DNA of 64,000 bases from Acidobacteriota bacterium (lineage in GTDB: Bacteria; Acidobacteriota; Blastocatellia; RBC074), in NCBI GenBank assembly GCA_018269055.1, contig JAFDVI010000043.1, positions 1-64,000 on the forward strand. Direction: 5' to 3'. The stretch's first letter is position 1. Each line of letters starts with the position of its first letter. A model generated the notes under the pieces. It was not told the origin of the DNA, searched no databases, and saw only the letters and a list, made by a program, of their open reading frames with translations. Positions 7,281 to 14,643 of the stretch are shown here, in pieces. Position numbers and translations under genes: made by a program.

Positions 7281-8945
7281 ATGGAAGATTGGGCCAATAC
7301 ATTTCCGGTTTTCAACGGCGTGCCAGACGGCGCAGCAAAAACCGAATTTCTACCTGCTGACCTTCTTGAAGCCGAAGCGGTGCTGGCATCGCTGGCCAGT
7401 GTTTTCTTTCCAACTGACCTTCGTCCGGGATTGCCCCCGCGCATCATTCCCGAAGAACTCGCAAATGGCGAAAAGCAATGGCCAGACGTCAAAGACACCT
7501 ATCGCATTCTGGTGGAGCAAATTCCGGCCGTAGTTTTCTTGGCATTTTTTGAGCACGGATTTGGGGAAGCTTACGTCAGCCCGCAAATCGAACGAACTTT
7601 GGGCTTCACGCAAGCCGAGTGGTTGCAGGACCCCGTGCGCTGGTTTCGGCAAATTCATCCCGATGACAAGGAACGATGGAGCGCCGAAGCCGCGCGGACG
7701 TTTTTGACTGGCGAACCATTGCGGTCCGTGTATCGCGTGCTGGCGCGTGACGGACACGTGGTCTGGTTTCATTGCGAAGTGAAAATGGTGCGACACGCTG
7801 ATGGCCGTCCCTGGTTCATTCACGGCGTAGGCTTTGACATCAGCGAGCAAAAAGTCACGGAAGAAGCGCTGGGACGCAGCGAAGAGATGTTGCGCGGTAT
7901 TTTTGAATTTGCGCCGGACACAATGGTGGTGGTCAAACGAGACGGGTACATTGAACGCGTCAACGCCCAGGTCGAGCGCATGTTTGGCTATACCCGCGAC
8001 GAATTACACGGACAACGCGTCGAAATCCTGTTGCCGGAACGGTTCCGGAACCGGCACATGGACCATCGCGCCGATTACATGGCCGATCCGCATTTGCGGC
8101 CAATGGGGATGGGATTGGTGCTGTTCGGGCGGCGCAAAGATGGTACGGAATTCCCGGTCGAGATCATGCTCAGCCCTGTGGAAGCGAAATCGGATGGATT
8201 TGTCATTGCCGTAATCCGCGACATCACACGGCGACAACGCGATGAAGAAGCGTTGCGGGAACAGACGGAACGATTAAAAGTGTTATCGCGCCGGTTGATT
8301 GCCGTGCAGGAAGCCGAACGGAGACGCACCGCCTTGGAACTCCACGACGAAATCGGTCAGATTCTGACTGGATTGAAACTCAAACTGGAACTGAGCGCCC
8401 GACAAACTGACGATCTGATACGCAACGACCTGATTGAAGCGCAATCGTTGGTCAACGATCTGATGGCGCGCACGCGCAGGCTTTCGCTCGATTTGCGGCC
8501 TGCCACGCTGGATCACCTGGGACTGCTTTCCGCCTTGCTGCGCCATGTGCGGCAATACAGTTCGCAAACCGGCGTCCACGTTGACTTTCGACACAATGGA
8601 CTGGAAGCCAGACGGTTTGCGACGGAACTGGAAACGGCTGCGTTCCGCATCGTGCAGGAAGCGTTAACCAACATTGCGCGTCATTCCGGCGCAGACGAAG
8701 CAATGGTTCGCATCTGGGCGGATCAACACACGCTGTCGGTTCGCGTCGAAGATCGCGGACGGGGATTTGATACGGATGCCGCCTTGAGCAACGATCCATC
8801 CACCGGATTGGCTGGCATGCGCGAACGAGCATTGTTGCTCGGCGGCACGTTCGTCATAAAATCACAACTCGGAAACGGTACACAATTAACGGCGGAATGG
8901 AGCTTTGACGATAGTCCAGATCTGCAATTTCACAACGAAAGCTGA
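7281..8945 (+). CDS. PAS-domain sensor histidine kinase, NarL/HisKA_3 type
   Basis: A 554-aa soluble kinase without membrane segments. Order: a short N-terminal segment with EAEAVLASLASVFFP (about 31-43); PAS_3-type domain (about 74-200, with QIHPDDKERW and WFIHGVGFDI); a second PAS (about 201-320); HisKA_3 dimerisation domain with phosphoacceptor His355 in ALELHDEIGQ; HATPase (N-box EALTNIARHSG, DRGRGF, GLAGMRERALLLGG). The stop is 7 bp before the start of a NarL-type regulator, its likely partner. The PAS1 module is nearly the same as that of the hybrid kinase at 11117, placing both in one signalling scheme next to the hydrogenase. The absence of TM helices implies a cytoplasmic signal such as redox, H2 or a partner protein. 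Confidence 0.88.
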   Translation: MEDWANTFPVFNGVPDGAAKTEFLPADLLEAEAVLASLASVFFPTDLRPGLPPRIIPEELANGEKQWPDVKDTYRILVEQIPAVVFLAFFEHGFGEAYVSPQIERTLGFTQAEWLQDPVRWFRQIHPDDKERWSAEAARTFLTGEPLRSVYRVLARDGHVVWFHCEVKMVRHADGRPWFIHGVGFDISEQKVTEEALGRSEEMLRGIFEFAPDTMVVVKRDGYIERVNAQVERMFGYTRDELHGQRVEILLPERFRNRHMDHRADYMADPHLRPMGMGLVLFGRRKDGTEFPVEIMLSPVEAKSDGFVIAVIRDITRRQRDEEALREQTERLKVLSRRLIAVQEAERRRTALELHDEIGQILTGLKLKLELSARQTDDLIRNDLIEAQSLVNDLMARTRRLSLDLRPATLDHLGLLSALLRHVRQYSSQTGVHVDFRHNGLEARRFATELETAAFRIVQEALTNIARHSGADEAMVRIWADQHTLSVRVEDRGRGFDTDAALSNDPSTGLAGMRERALLLGGTFVIKSQLGNGTQLTAEWSFDDSPDLQFHNES

Positions 8946-8952
8946 AGTTTCA

Positions 8953-9645
8953 ATGAGTGCCAAAACAACGTCCATCGTGTTGGCCGATGATCATCGTATC
9001 GTGCGCGAAGGGTTATGCGTCCTGCTCAAAGCGGAACCCGACTTCAACGTCGTCGGCGCGGCAGGCGACGGACTGGAAGCATTGGAGATGGTCAGAAAGC
9101 TCCACCCGGATGTTGTCGTCCTTGATTTGATGATGCGCGGTTTGAACGGATTGGAAGTCGCCCGGCAAATTAACAAACAAATGCCGCAAACTCGCATTGT
9201 CATTCTCTCAATGCATGACGATGAGGGCTTTGTGCTGGAAGCATTGGCCAACGGTGTGTCAGCGTATGTGCTGAAAGACGCCGGTTCATCCGATTTGATT
9301 CAAGCCGTGCGAGAAGTCGCCGCCGGTCATCGTTACCTAAGCCCGCCGCTTTCCGACCGCGCCATCGAAGCTTACCAGCAAATTGCAAACACAGGCACGC
9401 TCGACAAATACGAAACCTTGACCACTCGCGAACGCGAAGTCCTGCAACTGACGGTCGAAGGACACACCAACAGCGAAATCGCCACACGATTGGGCATCAG
9501 CGTGCGCACGGCTGAAACTCACCGCTCTCGCCTGATGCACAAACTTGGTTCCCACACCCAGGCTGATCTGATCCGATATGCTTTGCGGCGCGGGATCATT
9601 CTTCTGGACAATAAAGCGGACGGAAAAACCGAATCGTCCGTTTGA
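8953..9645 (+). CDS. NarL/FixJ-family response regulator
   Basis: A 230-aa two-domain regulator. The receiver domain (about 6-122) has the acidic pair ADDH and phosphoacceptor Asp58 in VVVLDLMM, with the conserved Lys in YVLKDAG. A LuxR-type helix-turn-helix (about 164-220) contains LTTREREVLQLTVEGHTNSEIATRL and VRTAETHRSRLMHKL. The ATG at 8953, just after the kinase stop, was chosen over an in-frame upstream start because the protein aligns with the family from MSAKTTSIVLADDH. It likely regulates the adjoining hydrogenase genes, but this is inferred from position only. A short CGGACG/CGTCCG hairpin overlaps the stop (9617-9640) but has only three Ts after it. Confidence 0.9.
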   Translation: MSAKTTSIVLADDHRIVREGLCVLLKAEPDFNVVGAAGDGLEALEMVRKLHPDVVVLDLMMRGLNGLEVARQINKQMPQTRIVILSMHDDEGFVLEALANGVSAYVLKDAGSSDLIQAVREVAAGHRYLSPPLSDRAIEAYQQIANTGTLDKYETLTTREREVLQLTVEGHTNSEIATRLGISVRTAETHRSRLMHKLGSHTQADLIRYALRRGIILLDNKADGKTESSV

Positions 9646-10040
9646 TCATCTCCACCAAAGTTAATTTTCAATTCAAGCTTGCGTAATCCAGACTAAAAAG
9701 CTCACAATGCGCGCGCTTTACTTTGGACTTGTTTTACTTCTATCAGACATTTGCGTCGCGAAACGCGGCGCTTTTTCCCCTGCTACACGTACAACAATGA
9801 TCGGCTGTCTCAAATTTACATCTCTCAGATCTTGACGTTGATTGCCCCGATAGCCGATCTGACAGTTTGGCGTTTCAGTTGACCGGGCTTGATGAATAAC
9901 CCGGCAGACCGCGCCCGTTTTTGTCGCGTGTATCGCACTCACTCACCTGCACGATCCACGACGTTTCCATCCACCCGCACTGTGCCAGTGTCGGGCAGGT
10001 TTTGCATTGAACTCTGACATCCCAGTAAGGAGCAATCGCA
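9646..10040. other. intergenic region upstream of the orphan small subunit
   Basis: A 395-bp gap preceding the first hydrogenase gene; the promoter of the orphan small subunit/hybrid kinase pair is probably here. AAGGAG at about 10027 is the ribosome site. A TGGC...TTG stretch near 9866 resembles a sigma-54 promoter at only some positions. No gene is supported on either strand. Confidence 0.5.
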
Positions 10041-11120
10041 ATGGTGGACTCATCAACTACGCTGGAAAGACGATCTTCCAACCATTCGGCAATCGAGGAG
10101 CTTCATGTGCTCTGGATCACTGCCGGACTTGGTTGCGACGGGGAATCAATCGCCTTGACCGCCGCCACACAACCCAGTCTGGAAGAATTGATTCTCGGTG
10201 CACTCCCCGGCATTCCCAAACTGAAACTCCATAACCCTGTGCTGGCTTATGAAAACAGCAATGACTTTTTGAGACCGTTTCACCTGGCCGCAATAGGGCA
10301 ACTCTCTCCCTTCATCCTGGTTGTTGAAGGCTCGATTCCAAACGAAGAAATCAACTCCGAAGGCTATTGGGCGGCGCTCGGCGCGGATCAGCGCACGGGG
10401 CAACCCATCACCACCTGCGAATGGATTGATTGGCTGGCCCCCAAAGCGTGGGCGGTGGTGGCCGTGGGCACTTGCGCGGCTTACGGCGGAATTCACGCCA
10501 TGCAGGGCAATCCGACTGGAGCCATGGGTTTGCCGGATTATCTGGGTTGGGAGTGGCGATCAAAATCGGATATCCCCGTCGTCTGTGTGCCGGGCTGTCC
10601 AACGCAACCCGATAACCTGACGGAAACATTGTTGTACCTGCTTTCTCAATCTGCTGGGCGCGCGCCAATGATTCCTTTGGATGAAGCCGGACGCCCGACC
10701 TGGTTGTTTGGAAAAACGGTGCACGAAAGTTGCGACCGCGGCGGATATTACGAACAGGCGGATTTTGCCGAACAGTACGGCGATTCTCAGTGCATTGTGC
10801 GATTGGGATGTTGGGGGCCGGTGGTGCAATGCAATGTCGGCAAACGCGGCGCGATGAACGGAGTGGGCGGTTGTCCCAACGTCGGCGGCATCTGCATCGG
10901 CTGCACCATGCCGGGTTTTCCAGACAAGTTTATGCCCTTTATGAACCAGCCTCCGGGATCGCTGCTGTCTTCGCATGCGGTGATGACCTATGGCCGAGCC
11001 ATTCGCGCCATTCGGCAATTCACGCAACATTCACTCAATGCCGAACCGGCCTGGCGTCGTCGTGGGCGTGAACTGAAATCCGGCTATCAATCACCCAATG
11101 GAAAGGGTCAAAACTCATGA
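10041..11120 (+). CDS. orphan [NiFe]-hydrogenase small subunit, group 1h-like paralogue
   Basis: A 359-aa paralogue of the HhyS at 13560, similar along its whole length. All candidate Fe-S cysteines are kept: GLGCDG (Cys32), VGTCAAYGG, VCVPGCPTQPDN, HESCDRGGYYEQ, SQCIVRLGCWGP, QCNVGKRG, GGCPNVGGICIGCTMPGFPD. There is no Tat signal. At residue 35 it has Glu (CDGES) where the partner has Asp (CDGDS); by alignment with CxxC-type small subunits this is the fourth proximal-cluster ligand. No large subunit is adjacent. It overlaps the next gene, a PAS hybrid kinase, by 4 nt (ATGA), so the two are translationally coupled. It may be an alternative small subunit for HhyL, or an Fe-S sensor subunit for the kinase. 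Confidence 0.9.
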   Translation: MVDSSTTLERRSSNHSAIEELHVLWITAGLGCDGESIALTAATQPSLEELILGALPGIPKLKLHNPVLAYENSNDFLRPFHLAAIGQLSPFILVVEGSIPNEEINSEGYWAALGADQRTGQPITTCEWIDWLAPKAWAVVAVGTCAAYGGIHAMQGNPTGAMGLPDYLGWEWRSKSDIPVVCVPGCPTQPDNLTETLLYLLSQSAGRAPMIPLDEAGRPTWLFGKTVHESCDRGGYYEQADFAEQYGDSQCIVRLGCWGPVVQCNVGKRGAMNGVGGCPNVGGICIGCTMPGFPDKFMPFMNQPPGSLLSSHAVMTYGRAIRAIRQFTQHSLNAEPAWRRRGRELKSGYQSPNGKGQNS

Positions 11121-13054
11121 CAATCAAGGCTTTTGCGACAGCACCTAAAACGAGGGGCGGTTTTGACTTCGGGACTTTTGGTCAATCTTTCCTGGCACAC
11201 GCATTGAATCCCGGTGTGATGGAAGCCGAAGGCGTCTTGCAAAATTTGGCGGGAGTCTTTTTCCCCGGCGGATTGCCGAGCGCTTTGGACTGGGCGACAA
11301 AATCAAATGCCCCCGATGACATTCCGGCGGTGGACACGCGCTACCGCATTCTGGTTGAACAAATTCCGGCCATCGTTTTTCTGGCCTTTTTAGGACAAGG
11401 CAGCAGCGAGGCGTACATCAGCCCGCAGGTGGAAACGCTGCTTGGCTACACACAGGAAGAATGGTTGAGAGACCCCGTTCGCTGGTACCAACACATTCAT
11501 CCCGAAGATAGAAAACGTTGGAGCGTGGAAGGCGCAGAAATGTTTTTGACCGGAAAACCGCTGAAATCGGTTTACCGCGTTCTGGCGCGCGATGGCCACG
11601 TGGTTTGGTTTCATTGTGAAGTTCGCATGGTGCGGCGGGAAGACGGGCGCCCGTGGTTCATTCACGGCGTCGCGTTCGACATTACCGAATTGAAAACCGC
11701 CGAAGCCGAGTTAAAACAAGCGCATGACGAACTGGAAATGCGCGTGGAAGAACGAACTTCGGAATTGCAACTGGCCAACATTGAACTGCAAAGGGAGATT
11801 GCCGAGCGCAAACGGATCGAGCAGGAACGCACGCAGCTTCTCGCCCGCGAACGGGAAGCGCGTGAAGCCGCAGAAACTGCCAGCCGCTTGAAAGACGAAT
11901 TTCTGGCCAGCGTTTCGCACGAATTGCGAACCCCGTTGACCGCGATTCTGGGTTGGGCGGAAATGTTGCGATCCGGTTCGCTCGACGCGGCAGTGGCCAA
12001 TCGCGCCGTCCTGAACATTCAGCGCAACGCCAAGGCGCAGGCCCACCTGATCAACGATCTGCTGGATGCTTCGCGCATCGTTGCCGGAAAGCTCCAACTG
12101 AATTCTCAACCGGTCGAGTTAATCAGCGTAGTCGAATCAGCAGTGGATGCGGTTCGTCCATCGGTTGAAGCGAAACAGTTGCGATTGAAGATGGTGCTCG
12201 AACCCTGGGTCAGCCCCTTTTCCGGCGACCCGGATCGGTTGAAACAGGTCGTTTGGAACCTGCTCTCGAACGCGATCAAATTCACGTCTCCCGAAGGAGT
12301 CATCGAAGTGAAGCTGGAGCGCGCGGGAGAAAAAGCTTTGATTACGGTCACGGATAACGGCCAGGGAATCAGCCCGGAATTTTTGCCGCACGTGTTTGAT
12401 CGCTTCCGGCAAGCCGACGGTTCCACTAAACGCATTTATGGTGGCTTGGGATTGGGGTTGGCGATTGTCAAACATTTGGTCGAGCTTCACGGCGGCGCAG
12501 TCAATGCGTTCAGCCATGGGCTTGGTCGCGGAGCTGAATTCACCATCATCCTGCCGCTGGGGTCTGCGGGTGCGCAGCCTCAATTCATCGGAGAAATGAC
12601 AACAAAAGAAATCAACGCCGTGCAAAGCTTGCCATCGTCTTTGGCCGGAATGCGGTTGTTGATTGTGGATGATGAGATGGATGCCCGCGAAGTATTGGGA
12701 ACCATGTTGCGGCAATCGGGCGCAGAGGTTCGCGCTGCGGCTTCCGCCAACGAAGCGCTGGGACTGTTGCGTTGGTGGCGGCCAGACGTTTTGGTTTCCG
12801 ACATTGGCATGCCGGATGAAGATGGTTATGCACTGCTCAGGCGCGTGCGCGCGTTGTCTCCGGAGCAAGGCGGATTGATTCCCGCCATTGCGCTCACAGC
12901 GTATGCGGGCGGCCAGGATCGGCAACGCGCACTGGAATCCGGGTTTCAGGCGCATTTGGCCAAACCGGTCGAACCATCAACACTGGTGAACACCATTTCC
13001 CGCTTCATCAACCAGCGCACGGAAGATGATCTGGATTCAATTCTGGAGTTGTAG
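11117..13054 (+). CDS. PAS hybrid histidine kinase with C-terminal receiver
   Basis: A 645-aa soluble protein. Order: an N-terminal segment with EAEGVLQNLAGVFFP (about 36-50); PAS_3 domain (about 72-200) almost the same as PAS1 of the kinase at 7281 (shared stretches SVYRVLARDGHVVWFHCEV and GRPWFIHGV); a coiled coil (about 195-262); HisKA with phosphoacceptor His268 (VSHELRTPLTAILGW); HATPase (NLLSNAIKFT, DNGQGIS, GLGLGLAIVKHL); receiver (about 511-635) with Asp562 in SDIGMPDEDG and LAKPVEP. It lacks an HTH output, so it must act through another protein. It is translationally coupled to the orphan small subunit, which suggests that the hydrogenase-like protein modulates it. Confidence 0.9.
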   Translation: MTIKAFATAPKTRGGFDFGTFGQSFLAHALNPGVMEAEGVLQNLAGVFFPGGLPSALDWATKSNAPDDIPAVDTRYRILVEQIPAIVFLAFLGQGSSEAYISPQVETLLGYTQEEWLRDPVRWYQHIHPEDRKRWSVEGAEMFLTGKPLKSVYRVLARDGHVVWFHCEVRMVRREDGRPWFIHGVAFDITELKTAEAELKQAHDELEMRVEERTSELQLANIELQREIAERKRIEQERTQLLAREREAREAAETASRLKDEFLASVSHELRTPLTAILGWAEMLRSGSLDAAVANRAVLNIQRNAKAQAHLINDLLDASRIVAGKLQLNSQPVELISVVESAVDAVRPSVEAKQLRLKMVLEPWVSPFSGDPDRLKQVVWNLLSNAIKFTSPEGVIEVKLERAGEKALITVTDNGQGISPEFLPHVFDRFRQADGSTKRIYGGLGLGLAIVKHLVELHGGAVNAFSHGLGRGAEFTIILPLGSAGAQPQFIGEMTTKEINAVQSLPSSLAGMRLLIVDDEMDAREVLGTMLRQSGAEVRAAASANEALGLLRWWRPDVLVSDIGMPDEDGYALLRRVRALSPEQGGLIPAIALTAYAGGQDRQRALESGFQAHLAKPVEPSTLVNTISRFINQRTEDDLDSILEL

Positions 13055-13361
13055 CAATAGTCACTTCTTTCCATTGAAGGCCGTAGCGACGAGTCAACCT
13101 CTTTTTCAAGAGATACCTGTTGCCAGGGCTTTTTCTATTTGGACTGGCCACCGTGCTTCTTGTTCCTTCAAAGCTTAGTGCGCAACAACTACGTAGCTTT
13201 TTCTTGAAAGTTACGTAGTCTTTCGTATCTGCCTTGCGTAGGTTTGCGAATAGACACTCCTTACACTCCTCCAGATAATGCCAACACTCGTCAAAGGCAC
13301 AAAATTCGGAAAGAAGTTCCAGGTCGCCTTGCGGGCTGAACAGCCTGCAGCGGGTTTTCAT
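13008..13361 (-). CDS. possible small Cys-rich protein (117 aa), doubtful
   Basis: A minus-strand frame whose first half is cysteine-rich (FCAFDECWHYLEECKECLFA, then KKKLRSCC), resembling a small zinc-binding or anti-sigma-like domain, although the spacing H-x4-C-x2-C is not the classical H-x3-C-x2-C. There is no ribosome site before the ATG and the 3' end overlaps the kinase coding end by 47 bp. It may be chance. Confidence 0.2.
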   Translation of the reverse strand: MKTRCRLFSPQGDLELLSEFCAFDECWHYLEECKECLFANLRKADTKDYVTFKKKLRSCCALSFEGTRSTVASPNRKSPGNRYLLKKRLTRRYGLQWKEVTIATTPELNPDHLPCAG

Positions 13362-13559
13362 CAGAAACGCAAGCGAGAACGTTGAACTCCTTCAGCAGGT
13401 TTGTCGCAGAAAGCCAAAGACCTGAGTACTCAGTTCCGTGTTCGGTACTCCCCTGTAGCAGCGCTTTGAAATTGATGCGACGAGCTAAGCGTCAAACCGG
13501 CAATTGGCCGGAAATCCAACCTGAAACATTCCGTCTGCCCTGACAGAAAGGAGTCAATT
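13055..13559. other. long intergenic region upstream of hhySL
   Basis: A 505-bp gap before the hydrogenase structural genes, the likely main promoter region. It holds the paired TACGTA sites, a CCGGC/GCCGG short inverted repeat (13497-13511), and a strong AAAGGAG before hhyS. No clear -10/-35 or -24/-12 promoter could be assigned by eye. Confidence 0.5.
13189..13218. promoter_or_regulatory. paired TACGTA palindromes upstream of hhyS
   Basis: CTACGTAG (13189-13196) and TTACGTAG (13211-13218) share a palindromic TACGTA core, 22 bp centre to centre, which is about two helical turns. They lie about 340 bp upstream of hhyS and each is followed by a T-rich run. They are a candidate dimeric-regulator site; assignment to the NarL-type regulator is speculative. 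Confidence 0.25.
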
Positions 13560-14624
13560 ATGGCAGCAGAAGCGGTTCCCTATGGCCGAGTGACGCAACG
13601 AACGCCTGCGGTTAGTGATGTTCACATTGTCTGGATTACGGCCGGGTTGGGCTGTGACGGTGATTCGGTGGCAATTACCACGGCAACCCAGCCCAGTCTG
13701 GAAGATGTTCTGTTGGGAGCGATTCCGGGGCTTCCCAAAGTTCATTTGCATAATCCGGTTCTCGCGTATGAAGGCGGCGATGAATTCATGGCGCACTGGT
13801 ACAAGGCCGAAAAGGGTGAACTCGATCCATTCGTTTTGGTCGTAGAAGGTTCAATTCCAAACGAGAAGATCAAAGCCGAAGGATATTGGGCGGCTCTGGG
13901 AACAGATGCCAAAACCGGGCAGCCCATCACCACCTGCGAATGGATTGATCGGTTGGCGCCAAAAGCATTGGCTGTCGTCGCTATCGGCACTTGCGCCACC
14001 TACGGCGGCATTCACGCGATGGAAGGCAACCCGACCGGCTGCATGGGGCTGGCGGATTATCTGGGCTGGGATTGGAAATCACTGGCGGGCATACCGATCA
14101 TCAACGTGCCCGGATGCCCTGTTCACCCTGATAACTTTATGGAGACCGTGCTGTACCTGCTTTATCAAGCGGCGGGAATGGCGCCGATGATGCCGCTTGA
14201 CGAAGCGGGTCGCCCGCAGTGGTTGTTCGGCAACACGGTTCACGACGGATGCGACCGCGCTGGATATTACGAACAGGGCGATTTTGCGGAGGAATACGGT
14301 TCGCCCAAATGCATCGTCAAACTCGGTTGCTGGGGGCCGGTGGTCAATTGCAACGTTCCCAAACGCGGATGGGTCAATGGCGTGGGCGGATGCCCGAACG
14401 TCGGCGGCATCTGCATCGGCTGCACAATGCCTGGGTTCCCCGACAAGTTCATGCCGTTTATGGATGAACCGCCGGGGGCAAAAATCTCTTCCACCACCAT
14501 CGGTGTGTACGGCAAAGCGATCAGTTCCCTGCGCAAAATGACCAATTCCACGCTCAACAAAGAACCGAAATGGCGACATACGCGCGCCGAACTGACCACA
14601 GGCTATCGGCCCAGATCCTATTGA
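13560..14624 (+). CDS. hhyS: group 1h [NiFe]-hydrogenase small subunit
   Basis: A 354-aa electron-transfer subunit carrying the Fe-S relay of a high-affinity H2 uptake hydrogenase. Group 1h features: VWITAGLGCDGDSVAITTAT with Cys32 and Asp35 (three-Cys/one-Asp proximal cluster), VEGSIPNEKIKAEGYW, GTCATYGGIHAMEGNPTG, VPGCPVHPDN, HDGCDRAGYYEQGDF, CIVKLGCWGPVVNCNVPKRG, GGCPNVGGICIGCTMPGFPD. There is no Tat leader, in line with known group 1h enzymes. GAAAGGAG precedes the ATG with good spacing. It is followed 19 bp later by the large subunit. It most likely donates electrons to the respiratory chain at the membrane; the acceptor is not encoded in the window. Confidence 0.95.
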   Translation: MAAEAVPYGRVTQRTPAVSDVHIVWITAGLGCDGDSVAITTATQPSLEDVLLGAIPGLPKVHLHNPVLAYEGGDEFMAHWYKAEKGELDPFVLVVEGSIPNEKIKAEGYWAALGTDAKTGQPITTCEWIDRLAPKALAVVAIGTCATYGGIHAMEGNPTGCMGLADYLGWDWKSLAGIPIINVPGCPVHPDNFMETVLYLLYQAAGMAPMMPLDEAGRPQWLFGNTVHDGCDRAGYYEQGDFAEEYGSPKCIVKLGCWGPVVNCNVPKRGWVNGVGGCPNVGGICIGCTMPGFPDKFMPFMDEPPGAKISSTTIGVYGKAISSLRKMTNSTLNKEPKWRHTRAELTTGYRPRSY

Positions 14625-14643
14625 TCAGAAAGGAGCATCAGCT

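Noticed and set aside
9617..9640. CGGACG/CGTCCG hairpin at the end of the response regulator
   Set aside because: Only 6 bp of stem, a 12-nt loop and three Ts; too weak to call a terminator.
7281..9645. Nitrate/nitrite NarXL pair
   Set aside because: The kinase has no periplasmic P-box sensor or TM helices; only the transmitter class is NarX-like.
9862..9885. Possible sigma-54 promoter (TGGC...TTG) upstream of the orphan small subunit
   Set aside because: The -12 GC is missing (GA) and the -24 element matches at only four positions.
10041..11120. Orphan small subunit as a pseudogene
   Set aside because: Full length, good ribosome site, all candidate Fe-S cysteines and both termini intact, and coupled to an intact kinase.
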